From contig NC_069135.1 of the NCBI RefSeq assembly GCF_026914265.1, forward strand, positions 8,945,001 to 9,009,000: a stretch of DNA of 64,000 bases, given 5' to 3'. Below are positions 9,001 to 17,000 of the stretch, one piece after another (positions within the stretch are counted from its first letter, which is position 1; every line of letters begins with the position of its first letter). The notes beneath the pieces were generated by a model. The model was given only the letters and a program-made list of their open reading frames with translations. It was not told where the DNA came from and ran no database searches. This stretch comes from Mya arenaria (lineage: Eukaryota; Mollusca; Bivalvia; Myida; Myidae). The position numbers were made by a program, and so were the translations under genes.

Positions 9001-11880
9001 GTTTGTTGTATTGATATGCCACAGCCCATCAGAAATGATGAAAAGGAATTCACAAGATGCTGTTTACGAGAGAGTTATGACATAAGGACACAAGCGTGTT
9101 GTGAAGGCGAAGTCGTTAAAAAGGACGCAATTGATGCAAATTGCTGCTGTATTAAGAAGCCCTTTAACCCACAAACACAAATATGTTGCCAAGGCGAGTA
9201 TGTCGAAGAGATACAAGGCACCCCACAGACAACAAAATGTTGCGGCAAAAAGAGTTACAATTCTATTGAGCAAATTTGTTGTGACGATATGAAAATAAAA
9301 ACCAAAGTGAACGAAACAGATAACTGCTGTTGTAACAAAGTAACATACAATACCCAGACCCAGGTATGCTGCGACGGAACAACACCACAGCCATCGTACG
9401 GACCTGACACTCAGTGCTGCGACAAAGTCAGTTTCGATCCAAACTCATATGTCTGCTGTGGCAAGACAGTTATCATGAAAAAGTCACCAGAAGACGATTG
9501 CTGTTGTGGAATTTCAACAATTGATACTGAGACAGAGATATGTTGTGAGGATACGCCACAGCCTGTTGTGAACGACAAGGAATATACATCTTGTTGCTTT
9601 AAAAAGAGTTTCGACACTAGAGACATGCTTTGCTGTGAAGATGGTCTAAGATCAAAGCGGAATGAGAGCGACGACTGTTGTTGTGGTCTGACGACGTATG
9701 ATACTGATGAGGAAGTATGTTGCGAAAATAATCCTCAACCAATACAAGGAGACTTTGAAAAAACACGATGCTGTGGCAACCAGAGTATTAATTCTGACAA
9801 CGCCTTATGCTGTGACGGCGAAATGATTGGCAAAACCAACCCAGAAGACAACTGTTGCTGTGGCCAATGGGCAATCAACACGAAAACACATGTATGCTGC
9901 AATGGTGTTCCTGCTCCGATTCGAGGTGATGTTACTTTGTGCTGTGGCACAGAAAGCTATTCACCAGAGAAACAAGTATGCTGTGATGGATATTATCTTA
10001 GAAATAAAACTTCGTCGGATGATAACTATTGTTGTGGCGAGTCATCAACATACAACTCTGAAAACGAAATATGTTGTGAGGGTATACCTCGTGAGTTGGT
10101 TAACGGCAAGTTTACATCATGCTGTGATGATGAAAGCTATGATACTAAAACTCAGATGTGCTGCTCAGGCATTGTCGTGCAAAAGAATAACAAGAACGAT
10201 GATTGCTGCTGCGGAAACACCACCTATAACACACAAAGTGACATCTGCTGTAATGGAATGCCAAAATCCCCACGCGGTGATATTGAATATGCATCTTGTT
10301 GTGGCGATGAAGCTATGAATACCGAATTGGACCTGTGTTGCGATGGAGAAGTACGCAAAAAGGAAAATGAAAGCGATGATTGTTGTTGCGGAAAAACAAC
10401 GATGGACTCCGATAATCAGATATGTTGTGACGGAAAGCCTCAGCCTCGTGAAGGCGGGGATGCCTGTGAATGTTGTTACGGAGAAAGCTATAATTCCAAC
10501 ACAGAGATGTGTTGTAGAGATGGTGTTCGCACGATGGATAATGCCGATGACAACTGCTGCTGTGGTGACTCAACAATGAACACAAACACACATGTATGCT
10601 GTGATGGAAATCCGCAACCAAAATACGAACAAAATACTAAATGTTGCGGAAGTACAAGTTACGATGGTGATACGCATTTCTGTTGTCAGAATAATGAGAT
10701 TGTGGAAATAACTGTCGATGATCCAAACTGGTGCTGTGGTGGTGTAACTATGAACACAGGTAATCAAATGTGTTGTGAAGATGTTGCTTGTACAAACTAC
10801 GGACCAAGTACGAGTTGTTGTGGTAAACAGTGCTTCGATAGCAATAGTTTCATCTGCTGCGATGATGAAATTGTCGGGAAAGATGACGACAATGATAATA
10901 TGTGCTGCGGAAATAGAACGTTCAACCCAGTAACCAAGATTTGTTGCATTGATATGATTCAAAATCGTCCAGCTGGCCCGAATACACGATGCTGTGGAAG
11001 ATATCCATTCGATCCTGCAACAGAGATTTGTTGCGACGATTTGACTATTCTTCCAAAGACAAGCGTGGATGATAACTGTTGTTGTGCAAACAAAACATTC
11101 AATACGGCCACAGAAATGTGTTGCGAAGGCGAGCCTGCTCCTCTTACCGCGAATATAGCGTATATGCGATGTTGCGGAAAGGAAAGTTATGATAAGCGTA
11201 CCTATATCTGCTGTGAGGGAATAGTGCGACCGGCAGACGCTGGGGAGGCGAACACTCGTTGTTGTGGAAATATTGCATTCGACATAAAAACACATGTCTG
11301 CTGTGTAAATGAATTACGAGCGGTTGACAAGCCGGGTGATTTAGCATGTTGTGGAAACGGCACTTTCAACCCAACCACAGAGATATGTTGTCCCCATGAG
11401 CCTTTCGATGTTTCTCAACCAAAACTTGGGGCATCAAATACAAGATGTTGTGATGGCTGTAGTTACGATCCAAGCATCGACATTTGCTGTGATGGGGTGA
11501 TTCAGCACGCTTGGCTGGGACTACGGACGCTCTGCTGTGGACAAAGAAGTTACAATCCAGAGAGAGGAATTTGCTGCAATGGAACCATGATAGAAAAAGT
11601 TGTTCCTTGGGACGACTGCTGCTGTGGTGACAAGGTATTTGACAGTTCAAGACAGCTGTGCTGTAATGGGCGCGTGCAGAGCAAGTGTGGTGTGCACAGT
11701 AAGTGTTGCGACAAGACCAGCTACGACCACGACTACAATCTTTGTTGTGACGGCATTGTCAAACCCAAATATTACGGCTATAACTCGTACTGCTGCGGGA
11801 AGCACGTGTTTGATCCGAGGATGGCCGTCTGCTGTGGCGACTATGTGAGGTGGCTGGTGCCTTACCTAGAAAAATGGTAG
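1..11880 (+). CDS. Giant galaxin-like di-cysteine repeat protein (5' partial)
   Basis: The frame is open from the first base to the TAG at 11878-11880, about 3,959 codons with no intron; the true start lies upstream of the window. The protein is a tandem of bipartite units of about 58 residues. Each unit runs: CCCG (or CCG) with a following NTT/TTMNT stretch, then ICCDG, then PQ..YG..T.CCG, then ESYD/SYN, then ICCDG, then a basic linker (VR.K/KR) and an acidic DD before the next CCCG. Paired cysteines in short repeats with SYD/SYN between them are the hallmark of galaxin, the coral skeletal matrix protein, and its relatives in molluscs and other animals. By length there are about 68 units, far more than in described galaxins. 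I infer a secreted, disulfide-dense matrix or adhesive protein; no signal peptide is visible because the 5' end is missing. The last units (from about 11400) are more divergent, and the chain ends in a short hydrophobic tail with two Trp. The family call is firm; the function is inference. Confidence 0.85.
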   Translation, partial: SVCCDDEELRQSRNNGDDCCCGNTTMNTANEVCCIDTPQTSFGPMTKCCMRESYDPLEEICCDGNSLREKRNSSDNCCCGSTTMNTKDEICCEGVPVPRYGTNTQCCHNESYDADNYLCCEFHTEMLSLVSTIKKRNQNDDCCCGYTTMNTQDDICCDSIPRSRVDEYTSCCGNESFSMSSAICCDGEVRQKRYIPDDNCCCGNTTMNAQTEICCDGMPQSSYDEYTRCCLQQSFDPRTQICCENRVINKTAEDDNCCCGEKSINTRTEICCDGVVVQNAVGGDKARCCGRVSYNSDNALCCNMTVIIKDGENDDCCCGSTTMNAENEVCCDGVSPQPKFDGSTLCCNQESFNPKTTLCCSESLVKKNDEDDDSCCGSAPMNSDSNICCNGVVCDGNIKSHDCCGEQSYNIESEICCFDENIRTIAVSGDNCCCGNTTINTVDQICCEGVPQDKVADDATKCCGKESYDPDSGICCDRNVVPKRNRIDNWCCGNTTFDTTKEVCCMDTPQQSYGDETKCCVRESYNSKHYICCDGDSIRKKENDEDNCCCGDITINTEEDVCCDGHRRPKKGKSTKCCHHESYAESEHVCCRDGTLNDRKNKDDDCCCGNTTMNANEHICCDENVQELVGGPYTSCCGKHCFDTRSHICCHDEIRPKAKVPDDNCCCGDTTMFAPGEVCCDGMPQPSYGPETRCCLQQSYNPATQLCCLNKVINKTDINDNSCCNGFPMNTANQICCEGITVQPAPSDKYRCCGLHSYNFETHLCCDDEIKLKRNESDNCCCGATTMTTPYEVCCDGWMPQESFGPNTMCCNLESPVSYNPSKFLCCNETMLEKEDSSDDCCCGQDTYNTATHMCCDDTVHEGTPATHDCCFGESYNLLDQICCNDGVRDKKDKKDNGCCGNTTFNTYEEMCCIDTPQEKKGDFPNCCGRESYNTETSICCDNMVRGKRNNTDDCCCGDTSITVANEICCDNIPQPKEGPLAKCCGKQSYDSINYICCDDENILPKEHIDDNCCCGSETMNTIAQICCEGKPQDRKGPNTQCCHKVSYDADNFLCCSRGDINQKKHIDDNCCCGHTTFNAVSEICCSGSPDELVNGNKTSCCVGHSFDTVSQMCCNNEIRDKADTDDDCCCGDTTMKAGSHLCCDGMPQPSYGPTTQCCLNQTFNPLTQICCKGKVIDKTKQSDTWCCDGKSYNIDEEMCCEGKHIVIKDGGEYSRCCEQGAFDSRMEMCCGKTIITKNNTEDDCCCGDKTMNTKSQICCQGTEPQPKENDRYKCCGLVSYDSKMFICCDGNVREKNNPSDDCCCGDNNTFKTQTQICCMGSPQKGQYNTHDCCGSVSFDLDKEICCNETIRSKDPGDNACCGGITMNTVDEICCEGVPQPLFGDGITDCCGSVSYNKVTGICCDNFVVVQKADEGDNCCCGNTTINVDLEVCCMGVPQPKFGDKTSCCLYQSYDFDQSICCDGGQVRQKKHPDDNCCCGETTINTNTEICCHFNPAPLQGPNTHCCHNVSYDFDDIICCSREKMNKKRKNDDNCCCGDTSMNTDDEICCDNTPQDKNGNAACCGKTSFDQDKQLCCYDGVRDKANDDDNVCCGDTTTSSQTHVCCDGMPQGSYGPGTRCCLNQSYNPVTQICCEGVIIDKTNRSDDCCCDMKSYNTANQICCGGKYVREAVGGESARCCGYDSYNSDTNMCCNQNIVVKQKDKDNACCGNTTYDSDNDICCDGIIPQPLKGTETRCCSLESYNTVTHVCCNHEIVQKNGTDDDCCCGDTTMDSETEICCDGVIQPGPLDNYDCCLQKSFNLRNQICCNSEVRDKRKRTDDCCCGSKTMNADEDICCEGEPQSATGDKYAKCCGKESYNSFTGICCEPGNIVQKANTSDDCCCGNTTFYTPAQVCCIDTPQPYNGLFTKCCLRESYDSSEYICCDGSDLMKKQNPDDNCCCGDSTINTETQVCCEGAPQDKVGPNTMCCHKTSYNPRRYICDGFKLVLKRNENDDCICGSATFNTENEICCNEIPRPRIDGAFCSCCGSDSYSTRLQICCENGVRDKVDENDNCCCGSSTLNTALQMCCNNNPQDLVASDNTMCCDTTSYDPSSHICCFRELRLKSNYSDNWCCGEETYDTTTEICCDGKYPQEAVGGLSRARCCGAVSFDSRDYMCCDRSIIEKRNRKDNCCCGDTTMNTEDEICCQGLYPKPKVGGDNTKCCEKESYDASSHICCNERVIEKDDEDDDCCCGNRTMNPTKKTCCSGYVQDLYVDSETSCCGQVSFDTVNQLCCDGVVRQKTDTNDNGCCGDTTYNIDTEYCCSGKVVDRVGGEMCDCCDGKPYDISSHICCDKDIVIKAAADDDCCCGSTTINTVSQVCCNGMPADKVAGPQTMCCGMQSFDPSEMVCCEDYELRKLGNPGDNWCCGDSQTFNTRDDICCEGVPHVRASNGLTKCCGNDSYIFENFLCCDMNTLIAKEEKDDDCCCGSTTLNTASQICCENNPQTLYGPRTTCCRDQSFDMDTHVCCNGDIRIKSNPEDDFCCGNKTFNTGTQICCIDMPQGRKGPNTMCCGRISYDPDQDMCCRGDLIPKPDKDDNCCCGNTTINTKKQICCNDFPQTSYGDETKCCGFESYNAKRFICCGIEVVKKRSEDDNCCCGKNDTYNTDSEVCCQGMFPRPAMAGRDTRCCGMLSYDPSIEMCCEGQLRNKTDIDDNCCCGDTTMDIGVQICCSGVPQPLYGEKTACCGTTSYDSETNMCCGNGIRTKKDIDDDCCCGSMSTINTDSEICCNGNSQVLVGGKEYTDCCKDISFDMREYLCCSGHLVPKTDIGDNACCGNTTFNTNSQICCDGVPQNSVAGDETMCCGYASYDPVTMLCCKAGDLRMKQDEDDNCCCGETSTINTVRQVCCQGTTPQPKYSDNTKCCGEISYNDDTQICCDMIVYMKNSNSDDTCCGNNAITADKQICCNHVTQPGGKFMTCCGENSYNTKSEMCCDGEVRPKKSSSDNCCCGNTTADLEKEVCCIDMPQPIRNDEKEFTRCCLRESYDIRTQACCEGEVVKKDAIDANCCCIKKPFNPQTQICCQGEYVEEIQGTPQTTKCCGKKSYNSIEQICCDDMKIKTKVNETDNCCCNKVTYNTQTQVCCDGTTPQPSYGPDTQCCDKVSFDPNSYVCCGKTVIMKKSPEDDCCCGISTIDTETEICCEDTPQPVVNDKEYTSCCFKKSFDTRDMLCCEDGLRSKRNESDDCCCGLTTYDTDEEVCCENNPQPIQGDFEKTRCCGNQSINSDNALCCDGEMIGKTNPEDNCCCGQWAINTKTHVCCNGVPAPIRGDVTLCCGTESYSPEKQVCCDGYYLRNKTSSDDNYCCGESSTYNSENEICCEGIPRELVNGKFTSCCDDESYDTKTQMCCSGIVVQKNNKNDDCCCGNTTYNTQSDICCNGMPKSPRGDIEYASCCGDEAMNTELDLCCDGEVRKKENESDDCCCGKTTMDSDNQICCDGKPQPREGGDACECCYGESYNSNTEMCCRDGVRTMDNADDNCCCGDSTMNTNTHVCCDGNPQPKYEQNTKCCGSTSYDGDTHFCCQNNEIVEITVDDPNWCCGGVTMNTGNQMCCEDVACTNYGPSTSCCGKQCFDSNSFICCDDEIVGKDDDNDNMCCGNRTFNPVTKICCIDMIQNRPAGPNTRCCGRYPFDPATEICCDDLTILPKTSVDDNCCCANKTFNTATEMCCEGEPAPLTANIAYMRCCGKESYDKRTYICCEGIVRPADAGEANTRCCGNIAFDIKTHVCCVNELRAVDKPGDLACCGNGTFNPTTEICCPHEPFDVSQPKLGASNTRCCDGCSYDPSIDICCDGVIQHAWLGLRTLCCGQRSYNPERGICCNGTMIEKVVPWDDCCCGDKVFDSSRQLCCNGRVQSKCGVHSKCCDKTSYDHDYNLCCDGIVKPKYYGYNSYCCGKHVFDPRMAVCCGDYVRWLVPYLEKW
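226..5994 (+). repeat. Higher-order repeat of 8 galaxin units (about 1.39 kb)
   Basis: Within the coding region the 58-residue units themselves repeat in blocks of eight, about 464 residues. Two diagnostic units show it. The unit with CC followed by His (CCH then N/K/H and SYD) has its first Cys codon at 316, 1729, 3124, 4516 and 5902, spacings 1413, 1395, 1392 and 1386. The unit starting Met-Pro-Gln, with CCLQQ/CCLNQ and then VI.KT, has that ATG at 652, 2047, 3439 and 4825, spacings 1395, 1392 and 1386. Beyond about 6 kb the block order is harder to follow by eye. Confidence 0.75.
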
Positions 11881-11928
11881 ACGTAAGTGCCATAATTTAC
11901 TATTTTGCGTGACAAATTATAATTAGAG

Positions 11929-11934
11929 AATAAA
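11929..11934 (+). promoter_or_regulatory. Polyadenylation signal AATAAA for the galaxin-like gene
   Basis: A canonical AATAAA lies 49 bases after the stop codon, which would give a very short 3' UTR. A splice-donor-like GTAAGT at 11883-11888, only two bases after the stop, offers an alternative 3' end (see findings). Confidence 0.55.
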
Positions 11935-14030
11935 GACATTGTGTATTGAGTTCTTTGACCTATGTATTGTATATCAACCGGCAATGACTTCTTTTTGGAG
12001 TGTTTTATTGAATATATCAAAGACGTGTGTGTTAGGTAAACAACATATATTAACTGAACAACATAATTTTACCAGTAACAGTAATACTCGCATGAAGTTT
12101 TTCTTTGAAGCACATGTTATAAAAACACAACATTTGTGTTCGTAACGTTTAAAATGAATTATTTTATTTCAGGAACGACGACGATTTCAAGAGAGTGCTC
12201 TAAGTCAAAGCCCAGAAATAAATAATTGAAACATGCGTTTTGGAGAAACCTTGCGTCTTCTGAATTAAGGATGATATCATATTTCTTATAACCACATACA
12301 GTGATACAATAATTAAGAATACAAAACATGTGTTTAGACCACAATACATACACCTAGAGCACGCAGTGTAAATAATGATAACATACAACTCTTCTTATGC
12401 TTATTTCTTTATTTGCTGTTATTCGTTGCTGTTTTTTTTCATATAAATTGTAACTGTCATTACAGCGCAATATTTTTTAAAAGCGCTGTAAAACGGCAGA
12501 GTACGCATGCAGGTATTTGACAAAATACATCCACTATAAGGTTGATATCTCGAGAAAGGTTAATTTTCATAGGAACACTGGTAATATCCAAATAATTTAA
12601 AATAATAGTTAGTATAATCTTAAGACTACATGAAATAGTTATTATTAATTAATATTAATTGCTGTTATTCCATCGTCTTTTCTTCAATGTAAATTATTTA
12701 AATTGACTTGTTTGGGTATTACCTATATGACTGGCATGCGTAGATGTTATTTGTTGGACGTAATAATCATTGCACTAAAATGGTTTGTATACAACACACG
12801 GTATGGTCATAATTTTAAGAATGTTTTGCCAATGATGATACAACGAAGCAATTCATACCGTAATTTTGTTTGATTACAGTCTGATCTACCTTGTCTGATG
12901 TTCTGAGAAAATAACGTTAGAAGCCCTATATAGATATACATGCCAAAGCCTGAATTCAAGGTTAAGTGTTGATGTCTGTTCTTCAAACGGTGTAAAGGTT
13001 GTTGCATTGCCTTCAGTTATTATGTAGCCTTATTTATTGCTTCAAGCTAAGCTTACTTTAAAATATGGAATTTCACATTGTAAAATTTGTGTTATACGTG
13101 GGAAATAAAATAATTATTGCAAAAATAGTTTATTTTCATTTTAAATTGATAGATGTAATGCAGAAACAGTGAAGCGTGAAATTGACATGACTACTTCTAC
13201 AAAGCAGGGCAGATATTTATATTACATATTAGGTCATCTCCTAACTTAAGTCATTTGCATAAGTTACATATCCCATATGGACATATGCTATAATATCTTT
13301 ATAATATCTAAAATACTTTATTTCCATTTTTAATGTAATAAACATTCTTTTCTTTAAATTTGATTGTATTTTTTTTTGGAAATAGACTTAAGTTAATAAC
13401 AGACTCAGTACGTTTTAAGAATATCGGCCCTAATGCCTCGGCCTGTAGATTTGTATCACACATGTACTCTGGCTGAAAAACTACATGTTAAAACAAAAGT
13501 ATCACGAGCGCATGCCTTTTTTTCAATCGACAAAGAATTATGTCTTAGTGTGACCGACAGTAAACATGTGAATCAAATTGCCTGTGAATGTCTTTAACAG
13601 TGATTTAGTTATGACCACCTCCAAAGTGTCCGTACAACACCTTTTATCACGAAACCGTCGGAATAACAAACAAACGTAGCATACGTCGAATTTGCGACAA
13701 CGGTGTTCACTGTCAAATATCTCGAAGATAACTGGTAAACTTCGCTTTGGTGACGCATGGTCGTGTTTTGGCACTGTTTATTGTGTTTAATCTTCATCAG
13801 GAGTTCGTTAAAAAGTATGTTTCCTCCATCGTGCTTTCAATGGGAACTGAAAGTAGAGAGGGGGTAGTAACACACAGAAGTCTGTGTATTTAAAACATGG
13901 AGGTACTGATTTATACCATTGTCATTGACTGAGAAAGTTTGAAACGATTTTTGTTTGAAGGTTAAAAAAGGTGCCAAAAATAAATTTTTAGAACCCTTAA
14001 AAGTGTTTCTCTACGCGTATATTAGTATCG
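11935..14030. other. AT-rich intergenic stretch, no recognisable gene
   Basis: Short open frames only, without exon-like borders that I can connect to a gene. One minus-strand stretch, about 13538-13773, is preceded by an acceptor-like sequence (CAG at 13774-13776). It could be a further 3' exon of the receptor gene, but none of its three frames is recognisable. Confidence 0.5.
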
Positions 14031-17000
14031 TTATATATGCATGTATATAAAACTACACAATAATGTGTTTATTTCAGTTGTGTCATTTAGCAATGATACT
14101 TTATTAAACTCTACAACAGGAGCCGAACCTGTTTCCCTATTCTGCAAAGCTGTTCTCCTAGTGGGCGTATAAAGGTTGTTAGGTGCAAGAGTATTTGGGG
14201 CGCTGGTTGACAAACACGAACACGAGCACGCTGAAAATGATGAACTTTGTTAAGTCATGTAAATGAAAATAAACAATGATGTATGATAAACAATTGAAAG
14301 TTGGGTCAGCTAAATTAGTGGTTATGTTATTGACGATGAAATTCATATTGTCTTGTTCATCATCTCGAATGGCGGACGTGACTGGGTCGATTTCGTTTAT
14401 TAGGCGTAAAATACTCGTGTTGCTCCGGAGCTTGAACGATAAACTTTAAGCAGGTTATAAAATTCCTTGGAATAGACTTATCAACTAGCTATGGATAGAA
14501 CATGCCGAAAACTGAACAACCAAGGTGACAAATTAAGTGAAATTTTCACCGAAGCTTTTAAGTAATGGCTTGATACAGTTACCATCTTCTTTTTAAATAC
14601 CCTATTGTTGTTCAAAACAAAAACTTCAATGCGGTCTTGACTTAGCAGTTTAATCAACTTTACAGAAGCATTGCATTTGTTTTCTTAAAACAACGCCAAA
14701 AGGTTTTTCATCCATTTGACTTTTTGAAGAAAACAGTGCAATTGCTTAGTGGAGTATAGTGTCAAATTGTTCAGACGATACATAAATTACCAGTTAGTCT
14801 TCGTTGATGCTTGCTGTGTACTTTGAGCCACACACACACGGTACCGGCACATATCAAGCAAAAGGCGCCAATCAGAATCATGTACTGCGCGTTACTGGAC
14901 TCGTGAACAATGGGTACAGTCTCACTGCTATATTCTATGACATCATCTACAAAAAAGTTCACTTTAAAAATTCGAGATAATGAATCGGCTAAAACCTGCC
15001 AGGCGGTCGGGCGATTGTTTGTGTTTTAAAGCTGCACTCTCGTATATTCACCATTTTTAAAACTTTTTTATTTTTTGTCTTGGAAAGAGCAAATTTTTGC
15101 GTTAATATCTGCAAACCAGTGATATAAGACTGCTGACAAAAATCAGATAGTAGATTTTCGTATTTCTGTTTGAAAAGTAATGTTTTATGGCCTAAACCGT
15201 TACTAACGGTTTAAGAAAAATGCATTAAACATTAATTTTTGAACTTAAATATAAAAATCTGCCATCTGATATTTTGTCAGCAGTCTTTTATCCCTGGTTA
15301 CCATGGAATTTCGCAAAAATTGGCTAGTTTCAAGACAAAAAATAAAAAAGTTGTCAAAACGTCGAATCTGTGAGAGTGCAGCTTTAAACATTCTTGCGTA
15401 AAGTATGTTTTCCGTGTCATAAATACATCATTTTTTCCGATCTTTATTACACTTTGTCAGAATATTTTTCGGCATGATATTTAGGATCAGTGTGAAGATG
15501 GGCCAAAAACTATTTCATTAGGTCAAATATTAAGACAAACTTGTGTGTTAAATTTCTCCTTCCTTTAAGAAATTCATCAGTGCTCATTCAATTAAGCTTA
15601 ATCTCTAAAAGTTGAGTCAGAGTATTTCTCAGCATGATATTTTGGATTAGTGCGAATATAAGTCATCTCCGGTCGAAAACTAGGTCACTTTCTCAAATAC
15701 CCCCCCCCCCATAAATTGTTAACTATATTGCGTTCATAAATTCAACAGTGTTTAAAATCCAACCTTCATGAAACTTGGTCAAACTATATTTTAACCAGTG
15801 TGAATATGTTAAAGTCGAGTCAAAAACTGGGTCACTCGGTAAATGTTAAGACAGAAATTTATGATAATTCCTATTCTTTTCATAAATTCAACAGTTCTTT
15901 TTCAAGAAACTGAGCTCAGCATGAAATTTAGGACCAGTATGAAAATAAGTCATCTCGGGTCAGAATTTAGTTCGGACCAATGAAAATAGTGGTCCTCTCG
16001 AGGTAAACACAAACATACACATACAAATAATTTGGGGTATGTTAGGAAAGTCCTGCTGTGAAACAACACTTATTAAAAGTACAATACGCATATAAAGTAC
16101 AATACGCATATAAAGTACAATACGCATTACGCATATAAAAAACAATACGCATATAATCAAGTTTCAATGTTTACCCACATACGATAGCTACGTGGCATCA
16201 ATTTCCCCAGCTAGAAACTGCGCGAAATTGTCGCTGATAACGTTTAACCTGTACACACATCATATTTTTTTTCAACATTAGAGTCAAATGTGTTAAACAT
16301 AATAATGCATTAGAATACCTGGGTCATGATAGTCAGTTGTGTGTATCCGGTGCGTGAGGTCGGTCTCATAGTCGAGGAAATGATCCTGTCCACACCGCAT
16401 GGTCACCTGACGGGAACAATCGTGAACAGGATAAACGAAATCACTGTCTGACGGACGAACATGCATATTCCAATTACTTTTTTATATATATATATAACAT
16501 ATATAATTAACGTAATTATGGCGTTACTAAATTACATTACTTAGAAAAAATTGCCATATGACGTACAAAAAACTTTTTCTCTACTGTCAATATAAGCCAA
16601 TATTATTGCCCTCATAAGAATATCCTTATAACCTTGCTTTACAGTTCAAGAAATGATCTTAAAGTAATGAAAAAATACTAAATAATCTGATTCTTACCTT
16701 CGCATAGAAGTCAGTACCCCTGACACTATTCAACCTTGTAAGGACGCTGAATTCTCCATTGACAACCCGGTCAACTGAATGCTCCACGAGGGGTTTAACA
16801 CTGGCAACCATGGCATCGTCAAACACGGCAACACTGACATGGGAGTAGGGGTTGATATTCTGGGCACGAATGTGAAATTCTACAACTTCCCTTGAGATCA
16901 AAAGTGCACGGAAATACATGCGGACCCTTTGCTTGTTTTGTCTGAGCCAAACATGGCATGCATCTGTCAAACACATTTAGCTGAACAGAATATGTTTTTA

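Noticed and set aside
241..11650. Long open frames on the opposite strand and in shifted frames under the galaxin-like gene (up to about 290 codons).
   Set aside because: They arise from the biased composition (repeated TGTTGT and GATGAT codons avoid stops on the antisense) and repeat the block structure of the real frame. No independent start, splice or family signal.
13538..13797. Possible SEFIR or other signalling exon of the receptor gene.
   Set aside because: An acceptor-like site is present, but none of the three frames shows the SEFIR motif order convincingly and no phase-matching donor was found in the preceding exon.
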